Origin: Bryobacteraceae bacterium
GTDB lineage: Bacteria > Acidobacteriota > Terriglobia > Bryobacterales > Bryobacteraceae
Length of the DNA: 5,071 nt
Assembly: GCA_025350445.1 (NCBI GenBank)
Contig: JANXXV010000595.1
Coordinates: forward strand, 1-5,071
Direction: 5' to 3'
The notes beneath the pieces are model-generated. The model made no database searches and was not told where the DNA came from. It saw only the letters and a program-made list of their open reading frames with translations. A program made the position numbers and the translations under genes. Below, one piece after another: positions 1-4,775 of this stretch. Every line of letters starts with the position of its first letter. The stretch's first letter is position 1.

Positions 1-140
1 AAAACGACTTGCAGGGTTTTGGCGCGGTTGTAGCGCTCCTCTACGCTCTTGAGAGTGCGCGAGAGGTTGGGGTCGGCCCCAAATATAGGCAAAATAAAGA
101 CGAAGGAGAGCAGAAGCCTGGCCACATAAGATTGACGCAT
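1..140 (-). CDS. LolA-like outer-membrane lipoprotein carrier, N-terminal fragment
   Basis: The gene runs off the left edge, so only 46 codons plus two bases are visible. The ATG at 140-138 is the only ATG in this frame after an upstream in-frame TGA eight codons away, which fixes the start. The protein opens with a signal peptide: Arg8, then a hydrophobic stretch at about residues 9-22, with likely cleavage after the FGA at 20-22. The mature part begins DPNLSRTLKSVEERYNRAKT, a pattern I associate with LolA/outer-membrane lipoprotein carrier proteins, particularly acidobacterial ones (VEERYNRAKTLQV helix before the first beta strand). LolA proteins shuttle lipoproteins through the periplasm to the outer membrane. 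No good Shine-Dalgarno lies before the ATG. The secreted nature is well supported. The family name is recognition from a short N-terminus and could be wrong; another periplasmic protein is the alternative. Confidence 0.6.
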   Translation of the reverse strand, partial: MRQSYVARLLLSFVFILPIFGADPNLSRTLKSVEERYNRAKTLQVV

Positions 141-180
141 GCCGGGGGCGATTCGTTGAGTTCAAAAGCGCTAGAACATA

Positions 181-197
181 CCGAGCCCCGCGCTCGG
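181..197. repeat. Small GC-rich hairpin upstream of the lolA-like gene
   Basis: CCGAGC at 181-186 pairs perfectly with GCTCGG at 192-197 around the loop CCCGC. It lies about 40 bases upstream of the minus-strand start codon at 140, next to a weak -10-like TATGTT read on the minus strand (180-175). It could be an operator or a leader hairpin, but a 6-bp stem in GC-rich DNA may also be chance. Confidence 0.3.
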
Positions 198-477
198 CAA
201 TCTGTGCTGAGTAACCTTAGAGATCGTTCACATGCCAATCTCCGGCGCAGCCCCCTGAGCGGGTATCGAGGAAACGCGGATTTACATGCCGCGCCCGGCA
301 AGGGAGTGGATGTTGAGCCAAGCCAACGCCATCGACAACTCTTACGCCGGTGATCAGGATGTCAAATTGGCCAAATCAAAAGGGAGGAGATGAAGACTGA
401 TCCGAACGACTGCAGACGCATTCCGCCATTTCACGGTGAATGTGTGATTTTAATACACGGGGTGTGACACTATCGGA

Positions 478-561
478 CTAGTGAGGTTTTGGCGACGAGG
501 CAATCATCGACAAAAACAGCCCGAAAATGATGAATCCGAGAACGAACACTGAGACAACCAT
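478..561 (-). CDS. Possible 27-residue single-span membrane peptide
   Basis: The frame from the ATG at 561-559 to the TAG at 480-478 encodes a peptide that is almost entirely one transmembrane segment (about residues 2-21: VVSVFVLGFIIFGLFLSMIA) followed by a short polar tail, SSPKPH. An AGGGAG sequence lies about 12 bases before the ATG, a little far for a normal ribosome site. An in-frame TTG at 585-583 is another possible start and would add eight residues. The clean hydrophobic block followed by a charged end suggests a real micro-protein. I recognise no family, however, and a frame this short can arise by chance. It is divergent from larA. Confidence 0.25.
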   Translation of the reverse strand: MVVSVFVLGFIIFGLFLSMIASSPKPH

Positions 562-613
562 AAGAATCTGAGACTCCCTTGCCAATTCCAGAGCAATTCC
601 ATCGCCACTCAGT

Positions 614-639
614 TTGACAGTGTGCGATTGTGATACGTT
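614..639 (+). promoter_or_regulatory. Candidate promoter for larA
   Basis: A perfect sigma-70 -35 hexamer TTGACA sits at 614-619. The best -10 candidate, TACGTT at 634-639, is weak and the spacer is only 14 bases. If it is used, transcription would start near 646, almost at the ATG at 647, giving a nearly leaderless mRNA. That would fit the missing Shine-Dalgarno sequence. The -35 match is direct; the promoter call is inference. Confidence 0.3.
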
Positions 640-646
640 TAGCCAT

Positions 647-1936
647 ATGAGAATGGATTTCGCTTACGGAAAAACAGGCATCTCACTGGGTTTGCCCGCC
701 AACTTCAACTACCAGATACTGGAAGCCCGCTCGGCCGAACCTTTGCCCGACGCCGCGGCATCGCTGGAAGCCGCCCTGGATGCTCCGGCTGCCGGCCCCG
801 CCTTGTCCGAGCTTGCTAAAGGAAAACGCTCGGTGGCCATTTCGGTGTGCGACATCACACGCCCGGCGCCGAACCGGCAGGTTCTGCCGCCGATTCTCGA
901 ACGGCTTCACCGCGCCGGCATCGCGAAAGACGCGGTCACTATTCTGATTGCTACGGGCTTGCACCGCCCGGCTAGCGACGCCGAGATTCAGGAGATTTTG
1001 GGCCCGGACATTGCGGGCGCTTACCGCGTGGTTAACCACAACGCGCGCGAGCTATCCGAACACCGCGCGCTCGGCAAAACGCAATCCGGCACGCCGGTCT
1101 ATATCGACGAGCGATTTATGGCCGCCGATCTACACATCACGCTTGGATTCATCGAGCCGCACCTCATGCTCGGATTTTCCGGCGGCCGGAAGCTGATTGC
1201 CCCGGGCTTGGCTGCCCAGGAGACCATTAAGGTGCTGCACAGCCCCAAGTTCATGCGCGATCCGCGTGCGGTTGAAGGTTCCGTAGCGGACAATCCACTG
1301 CATCGGGAGCTGCTCGAAATCGCTCGAATGGCCCGTCACGACTTCCTGGTGGACGTGGCGCTAACCCGTACGCGCCAAATCGCGGGGGTCTTCGCCGGCG
1401 ATCCGGAGAAGGCGCATGCGGCCGGGATGCAATTCGTATCCCGCGTCATGCTGGAACAACTGGCCGAACCGGTGGACGCCGTGATCACCAGTTGCGCCGG
1501 CTATCCGCTTGACCTCACGTTCTACCAGGCCATTAAGGGCATTACCGCGGCGCAGCACATCCTGAAACCGGGCGGGAAGATTCTGCTGATTGCGGAGTGC
1601 CGGGAAGGCGCCGGCGCCCCCGAGTTCTGCCAAATGCTCAAGAAGACTTCTTCTTGTTCCAGCTTTCTGTCAATAATTGCGGAATCCGCGGTGGAAGTGG
1701 ATCAGTGGCAGTTGGAAAAGCTGGCGCTGGTGGCGCAAAAATACGAAATCCTGTTTTACACTCCCGGTCTGCCGTCGGAATATCACCAGTGGTTGTGGGG
1801 AAAAGCACCGTCAACATTGGAATTGGCAATCGCGGAGCTGACCGGCGGACTGCCGGAGGGTGCGAAGATTGCTTTGATGCCGGAAGGCCCATATGTTCTG
1901 GCCAAGGCCCGGCAATTGGAAGCTGTCCGGGTATGA
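647..1936 (+). CDS. larA: Nickel-dependent lactate racemase family protein (LarA)
   Basis: LarA enzymes are cytoplasmic and racemise or epimerise 2-hydroxyacids, classically D/L-lactate, by hydride transfer on a nickel-pincer nucleotide. Numbered from the ATG at 647, the 429-residue product matches the family length (L. plantarum LarA is 424). The active-site residues appear in order: Arg72 in DITRP, His106 in GLHRP, His172 in EPH, Lys182 in GGRK (pincer attachment), His198 in VLHS (nickel ligand), and Tyr293, Gln294 and Lys297 in FYQAIKG. From memory the L. plantarum equivalents are Arg75, His108, His174, Lys184, His200, Tyr294, Gln295 and Lys298. The protein therefore looks catalytically competent. 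A TTG at 614 would add 11 residues, but that TTG belongs to a TTGACA box; ATG 653 is also possible. No clear ribosome site precedes any of these starts. The stop overlaps the next start (ATGA). Cofactor genes larB, larC and larE are not in the window. The family includes malate, phenyllactate and sugar-acid enzymes, so the substrate is open. Confidence 0.9.
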   Translation: MRMDFAYGKTGISLGLPANFNYQILEARSAEPLPDAAASLEAALDAPAAGPALSELAKGKRSVAISVCDITRPAPNRQVLPPILERLHRAGIAKDAVTILIATGLHRPASDAEIQEILGPDIAGAYRVVNHNARELSEHRALGKTQSGTPVYIDERFMAADLHITLGFIEPHLMLGFSGGRKLIAPGLAAQETIKVLHSPKFMRDPRAVEGSVADNPLHRELLEIARMARHDFLVDVALTRTRQIAGVFAGDPEKAHAAGMQFVSRVMLEQLAEPVDAVITSCAGYPLDLTFYQAIKGITAAQHILKPGGKILLIAECREGAGAPEFCQMLKKTSSCSSFLSIIAESAVEVDQWQLEKLALVAQKYEILFYTPGLPSEYHQWLWGKAPSTLELAIAELTGGLPEGAKIALMPEGPYVLAKARQLEAVRV

Positions 1937-2853
1937 TCCGTTTGGCCGCCATCTGTTTGCTTGCCGCCCTGCCGGCGTTTGGCGCCCTCCCCGCAACTTT
2001 GCGGAGCGGGATTGACCAGATCACCGGCATCAAGGGCGTTTATGTCGATGGCGAAGACGTTTACAAGATTAGCTTCCCGCGCACGGACGTTAGGGTGACC
2101 GTGGACCGTACCGCGATGAATTCGTTTATGGGTCTGACGTCGTGGGCCGCCTTTACCACCGGAACGCTGAAGGAAGCTATGGTGATGGGCGAACTGGCGG
2201 TGTTCGAAGATGAGGTGAATCCGGTTATCTCGACCGCGCTGGAGGGAGGACTGGAAGTTACCGCGCTTAACAACAACTTCCTGTTCGACAATCCGCGGGT
2301 GATGTTCCTGCACATCGCGGGCGGCGGGAAGGGCACCGATCTGGCGCGTGGCGTGCGGAAATGCCTGGACAAGATCAAGGAGATTCGGACCGTCTCAGCG
2401 GTACCTTCCGCCCAGTTTTCAGGCGCGGACATCCCGGAGAATAGTAAGATCACAGCGCAGCCGATCGACAAGATTTTGGGTGTGCGGGGGCAATCGGGCA
2501 GCGGGATGTACAAGGCTGTGGTGGAACGGCATTCCAGGCTTTATGGACGAGAGGTGGGCGGGCAGATGGGCGCCAATACGTGGGCGGCGTTTGCCGGAAC
2601 CGACGACAACGCGCTGGTGGATGGCGAGTTTGCCGTTACCACCGCCGAGTTGCAGATCGTGCTGCGGATGCTGCGCGGCGCGGGCATCAATATCGTGGCG
2701 ATTCATAACCACATGACGCACGAGGAACCGCAGTTCGTCTTTCTGCACTACTGGGGGAAAGGGAGTGCGGCAAAACTGGCGAAGGCGTTGCGGGGCGCAA
2801 TGGACAAACAGGCCATGGGGGCCGGAACGCACATCGGCCACCAGGCGCACTAG
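1933..2853 (+). CDS. Secreted protein with two DUF1259 (LppY/LpqO family) domains
   Basis: The ATG at 1933 overlaps the larA stop as ATGA, implying translational coupling. The 306-residue product starts with a signal peptide (Arg3, hydrophobic 4-17, likely cut near PAFGA), so it is probably periplasmic or surface-exposed. Starting upstream would bury this signal, so ATG 1933 is preferred. The mature protein is an internal duplication with a constant offset of about 145 residues: WAAF 71-74 and 217-220, GELAV 86-90 and GEFAV 231-235, ALNNN 111-115 and AIHNH 256-260, PRVMFLH 121-127 and PQFVFLH 266-272. This layout is that of DUF1259, known from mycobacterial lipoproteins LppY and LpqO; no biochemical function is established to my knowledge. 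Repeat 2 keeps a His-Asn-His cluster (258-260) plus His272, which looks metal-binding. Repeat 1 has Asn-Asn-Asn instead, so it may be structural. There is no lipobox. The C-terminus is His-rich (THIGHQAH). Confidence 0.8.
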   Translation: MIRLAAICLLAALPAFGALPATLRSGIDQITGIKGVYVDGEDVYKISFPRTDVRVTVDRTAMNSFMGLTSWAAFTTGTLKEAMVMGELAVFEDEVNPVISTALEGGLEVTALNNNFLFDNPRVMFLHIAGGGKGTDLARGVRKCLDKIKEIRTVSAVPSAQFSGADIPENSKITAQPIDKILGVRGQSGSGMYKAVVERHSRLYGREVGGQMGANTWAAFAGTDDNALVDGEFAVTTAELQIVLRMLRGAGINIVAIHNHMTHEEPQFVFLHYWGKGSAAKLAKALRGAMDKQAMGAGTHIGHQAH

Positions 2854-2863
2854 TGTCCTGTCC

Positions 2864-2939
2864 CCCGTAAGAGTTGACTACGGGCGCAAGAGCGCCCGCC
2901 GAGGGGCGAACGCGCGGACAAGGTGTCTGCCCCACCTTG
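2864..2939. repeat. Cluster of GC-rich hairpins after the DUF1259 gene
   Basis: Three perfect stems lie close together. CCCGTA 2864-2869 pairs with TACGGG 2879-2884. CGGGCGC 2881-2887 pairs with GCGCCCG 2892-2898 around the loop AAGA. CAAGGTG 2919-2925 pairs with CACCTTG 2933-2939. The first two share bases 2881-2884 and so exclude each other. The AAGA hairpin could end the larA operon, but no T-run follows, so an intrinsic terminator is not shown. A dispersed REP-like repeat is equally possible. Confidence 0.5.
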
Positions 2940-2965
2940 CGCCCGGTAGCATGTTGGAAAGAATT

Positions 2966-3008
2966 AGCCGGGACGGCATGCCAGGTTGAGCGCCGGCTTC
3001 ACCGTCCC
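2966..3008. repeat. Overlapping inverted repeats upstream of the HDOD gene
   Basis: AGCCGG 2966-2971 can pair with CCGGCT 2993-2998, or GGGACGG 2970-2976 can pair with CCGTCCC 3002-3008. The two stems share bases and exclude each other, like the arms of a switch. No known riboswitch core is recognisable. The start codon of the next gene is about 125 bases further on. High GC makes chance pairing quite likely. Confidence 0.3.
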
Positions 3009-3133
3009 ATCGCTTGATTCAGCTGTTTGCGACGGGGCGAGAAAGGAACATACCCGGTGAGCGGATGTCCCTCGGGAGCCGCCGCCGCTCACAAAGTTTC
3101 CGCCGCCGCCGAAGAGAGGTTGTAGGTTCACTT

Positions 3134-3976
3134 ATGACCGAAACTCTCGCTCGTCCCAAAGCCCCTTGGGCGCTCCGGCTGCTGCCCCCGTTCCCGGCTG
3201 TTGCGCAACGTATTCTCGCTCTGGTCAGCCAACAGGATGTCACGGCTCGCCAAGTTGGGGATCTCATCAAGCTAGATCCCTCTTTTTCCGCCGAACTGCT
3301 TCGCTTAGCAAATTCGGCGCTCTTCGGCGCGCGCCGCGAAGTTACCAGCCTGGGCCAAGCTGTGATAATGCTTGGCATGGACCGGGTGAAGTCGATGGCC
3401 ACCTTCGTCGCTGTCAACAACATGGTGCGATCGAGCCTGCGTATACAAGGACTGCGCAAGGTGTGGATGCACAGCCTGGTTACCGCGCTGATTGCCCACG
3501 AGGCCGCCCGCGCCGCACGCCTCGATCAAGACGCCGCCTATACGACGGGGTTGCTGCACAATCTGGGAACTTTGGGCCTGATGGCTGCCTATCCCGACGA
3601 GTACACAAGAATGCTGGAAGTCTCCAACGACTTCGGTTACGACCTGCTTCAGACAGAGCGCGATTTGTTCGAGATCGACCACTGCGCGGCCGGAGCTTAC
3701 GTGGCTCAAGACTGGAATTTCCCGGACGAACTGGCGGCCGCCATCGCCACCCATCACGACGCCCCGGTCCGCGATGAACGCAGCCTGGAGAATGTTGTGA
3801 AGCTCAGTTGGCGCATTGCCGACGCACTCGGCTACGCTGCGTTCTCTCCTGAGAGGGATTGGGAGTTTGAGGAACTCACGGGATTCCTCCCAATCGCCCC
3901 TAATTCCTGGTTGGGCGGGTCAGCGGAGTTGGCCAAGACCGAGTTGCACGCGCGCCTGGTCGCCGCTCATTTGTAG
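3134..3976 (+). CDS. HDOD domain signalling protein
   Basis: The 280-residue product is essentially one HDOD domain, a degenerate relative of the HD hydrolases found in bacterial signal transduction, often beside c-di-GMP proteins or in motility and stress control. Family marks in order: LPPFPAVAQRIL (17-28), KLDPSFSAELLRLANSALFG (46-65), SLGQAVIMLGMDRVKSM (72-88), the helix with WMHS (111-114), GLLHNLGTLGL (139-149), IDHCAAGAYVAQDWNFP (181-197) and IATHHDA (204-210). The usual catalytic His-Asp of true HD enzymes reads His142-Asn143, so hydrolysis is unlikely and a binding or scaffold role is inferred. No kinase, receiver or GGDEF domain is fused. The start is ATG 3134 (AGG about eight bases upstream). 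The frame is open back to 3014, but the extra 40 residues are an arginine-rich low-complexity run outside the domain and were rejected. The gap of 280 bases from the DUF1259 gene suggests its own promoter, which I cannot identify. Confidence 0.85.
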   Translation: MTETLARPKAPWALRLLPPFPAVAQRILALVSQQDVTARQVGDLIKLDPSFSAELLRLANSALFGARREVTSLGQAVIMLGMDRVKSMATFVAVNNMVRSSLRIQGLRKVWMHSLVTALIAHEAARAARLDQDAAYTTGLLHNLGTLGLMAAYPDEYTRMLEVSNDFGYDLLQTERDLFEIDHCAAGAYVAQDWNFPDELAAAIATHHDAPVRDERSLENVVKLSWRIADALGYAAFSPERDWEFEELTGFLPIAPNSWLGGSAELAKTELHARLVAAHL

Positions 3977-3988
3977 GTGACGGAGAAG

Positions 3989-4023
3989 GCCGGACCATGA
4001 GGCCCGGCAATACCGGGTCCGGC
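3989..4023. repeat. Stem-loop just after the HDOD gene
   Basis: GCCGGACC at 3989-3996 pairs perfectly with GGTCCGGC at 4016-4023. An alternative inner stem, CCCGG 4003-4007 with CCGGG 4013-4017, shares two bases. It begins 12 bases after the HDOD stop, the usual place for a transcription terminator, but no T-run follows. It may be a terminator-like or mRNA-protecting hairpin. Confidence 0.4.
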
Positions 4024-4059
4024 GCACTGTAGACGTTCCCATTCCGCGTAGTCGATGGC

Positions 4060-4150
4060 CCACCGCCTGAAGGCGGTGGCGCTCATAACGGGCTGAAAGC
4101 CCTGTTCCGGCTAAAGCCGGCTGAAGGTTACCCGCACCAAGCGGGCTTCA
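4060..4150. repeat. Run of four hairpins at the right-end side of the IS200 element
   Basis: Four stems follow one another. CCACCGCC 4060-4067 pairs with GGCGGTGG 4072-4079 (loop TGAA). AAC/GGGCT 4087-4094 pairs with AGCCC/GTT 4098-4106 with one bulged T (loop GAA). CCGGC 4107-4111 pairs with GCCGG 4116-4120 (loop TAAA). TGAAG/CCCGC 4122-4135 pairs with GCGGG/CTTCA 4141-4150 with a bulged GTTA. The first three share a T(R)AA-type loop, as does the left-end hairpin at 4740-4765, so they look like one hairpin family. One is probably the TnpA-recognised right end; the others may be REP-like repeats. Confidence 0.6.
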
Positions 4151-4152
4151 AC

Positions 4153-4178
4153 AAGTAGACGGACTTAACCGTCTACTT
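4153..4178 (-). terminator. Hairpin containing the tnpA stop codon
   Basis: AAGTAGACGG at 4153-4162 pairs perfectly over 10 bp with CCGTCTACTT at 4169-4178, and the TAA stop of tnpA (4167-4165) lies in the 6-base loop. Read in the tnpA direction only a short TTGTTG follows, so termination would be weak. It may instead shield the element from outside transcription, a known feature of IS200. Confidence 0.4.
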
Positions 4179-4707
4179 TAAAATCGTCGTCGCGGTCATC
4201 CTGCTGGTTCGCGATGTACTGTGCGATGATTTCGTCCGTCACATTCCCCGTACTGCAACAGAAGTAACCTCGCGCCCACATGTGCTGCCCCCAATAGTGC
4301 TTCTTGATGTGCGGAAACTCCAGCATGATTTTGTATGCTGTTTTCCCTTTCAGCATCTGCAGTAGCTTGCTGATCCCCATCTGCGGCGGGATTGACACCA
4401 ACAAATGTACATGGTCTTTCGACACATGCCCTTTCATGATCTTCACATCGTGCGTCCCGCAGATCTCCCGTACCAGGTCCCTCATTCTAGGAGTCTGTCG
4501 GAATGAAGCTGTTTTCGACCAAGAATCAATCACTTACAGACCATGCAATGTTCGTAAGTTATTGATTCTACGTTCGAGAAATTCTATCTCCGATAGACTC
4601 CTAGTCGCCGCATCTCCCACCAACACCGGTTTTCGATATTTCGTCGTCCACACCAGATGCAGATGAATCTCATACACGGTGTGCGCGCCGCGTCGATACT
4701 CCGTCAT
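4165..4707 (-). pseudogene. tnpA: IS200-type transposase tnpA, split by a 114-bp insertion
   Basis: TnpA is a Y1 HUH single-strand transposase. The N-terminal piece (ATG 4707 to TAA 4534) begins MTEYRRGAHTVYEIHLHLVW and leaves the family sequence after residue 36. The C-terminal piece (open from GTG 4533 to TAA 4165) rejoins at MRDLVREICGTHDV. Deleting 110 bp plus one CTAG copy joins them in frame (GDAATR then MRDLV) into 142 residues, a normal IS200 length. The rebuilt protein has the HUH motif His61-Val-His63 in KDHVHLL, the GYFCCSTGNVTDE block, and catalytic Tyr126 with Gln130 in YIANQ, so it was intact before the insertion. The insert is 38 codons long, keeps the frame, and breaks the gene with one TAA. 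GAGGG lies directly against the ATG, unusually close for a ribosome site. The C-terminal piece keeps all catalytic residues but lacks the first strand, so activity is unlikely. Confidence 0.88.
4487..4604. mobile_element. 110-bp palindromic MITE-like element with CTAG target duplication
   Basis: The element occupies 4491-4600 between two CTAG copies (4487-4490 and 4601-4604). Its 12-bp terminal inverted repeats are GAGTCTGTCGGA at 4491-4502 and TCCGATAGACTC at 4589-4600, with one mismatch. A second inverted repeat, AGAATCAATCACTTAC at 4522-4537 against GTAAGTTATTGATTCT at 4554-4569, matches at 15 of 16 pairs. Both pairs share the same centre (4545.5), so the whole element is one long imperfect palindrome. 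It is 40% GC by my count, lower than its surroundings, and encodes nothing credible. Proof of insertion comes from tnpA, whose frame is restored by removing it with one CTAG. A CTAG/YTAR-type duplication is known for IS701 and some IS5-group elements, so a deletion derivative mobilised by such a transposase is plausible. I do not recognise the parent. Confidence 0.88.
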
Positions 4708-4739
4708 CCCTCAAGACTACCCTGCGGCGCTCCTAGCTG

Positions 4740-4765
4740 AAGCCGTCGCCTAAAGGCGAGGGCTT
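4740..4765. repeat. Left-end hairpin of the IS200 element
   Basis: AAGCC 4740-4744 and TCGCC 4746-4750 pair with GGCGA 4755-4759 and GGCTT 4761-4765; the loop is TAAA, and G4745 and G4760 are unpaired opposite each other. An imperfect hairpin about 30 bases before the tnpA start is what TnpA of this family binds at the left end. The cleavage site itself cannot be placed. Confidence 0.6.
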
Positions 4766-4775
4766 GACCCCTCCC

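Larger units (their letters stand above)
141..613. other. Intergenic region without a convincing gene
   Basis: This 473-base gap separates the minus-strand lolA-like gene from plus-strand larA, so both promoters should lie inside it. It holds a small hairpin at 181-197, two short plus-strand ORFs at 286-393 (35 codons) and 390-467 (25 codons) that overlap as ATGA, and a minus-strand ORF for a hydrophobic peptide at 478-561. A 114-codon plus-strand frame from position 9 is antisense to the lolA-like gene and shows no protein-like features. I see no RNA gene or known riboswitch. Confidence 0.6.
4055..4775 (-). mobile_element. IS200-type insertion sequence (IS200/IS605 family), interrupted
   Basis: The element consists of one tnpA gene on the minus strand, a structured left end and structured DNA after the gene, with no tnpB in the window, which is the IS200 layout. 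On the left-end side, AAGCC/TCGCC at 4740-4750 pairs with GGCGA/GGCTT at 4755-4765 around a TAAA loop, with a single unpaired G on each side. On the other side are several hairpins at 4060-4178, any of which could be the right-end signal. Such elements move as single strands and have no terminal inverted repeats or target duplication, so the limits given are approximate (about 0.7 kb, of which 114 bp is a later insertion). Because tnpA is broken, the copy can only move if a transposase is supplied in trans. Confidence 0.75.

Noticed and set aside
9..353. 114-codon plus-strand frame
   Set aside because: It is antisense to the lolA-like start, has no ribosome site, and its sequence shows no domain or protein-like pattern.
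1597..1932. Long N-terminal extension of the DUF1259 gene reading through larA in another frame
   Set aside because: It would bury a clear signal peptide that begins at ATG 1933, and larA occupies this DNA with conserved active-site residues.
2874..2879. TTGACT as a -35 box for the HDOD gene
   Set aside because: No acceptable -10 lies 16-18 bases downstream and the site is inside a hairpin stem, over 250 bases from the start codon.
3014..3133. 40-residue N-terminal extension of the HDOD protein
   Set aside because: It is low-complexity and arginine-rich, created by CCGCCG repeats, and lies outside the HDOD domain; ATG 3134 fits the family better.
4055..4178. Series of short palindromes considered as a CRISPR array
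   Set aside because: The stems differ in sequence and spacing; there is no repeated unit of constant length and no spacers. They fit IS-end or REP-type hairpins.
4304..4666. 120-codon plus-strand frame opposite tnpA
   Set aside because: It is the antisense shadow of tnpA and runs through the inserted element; the minus strand carries the family motifs.
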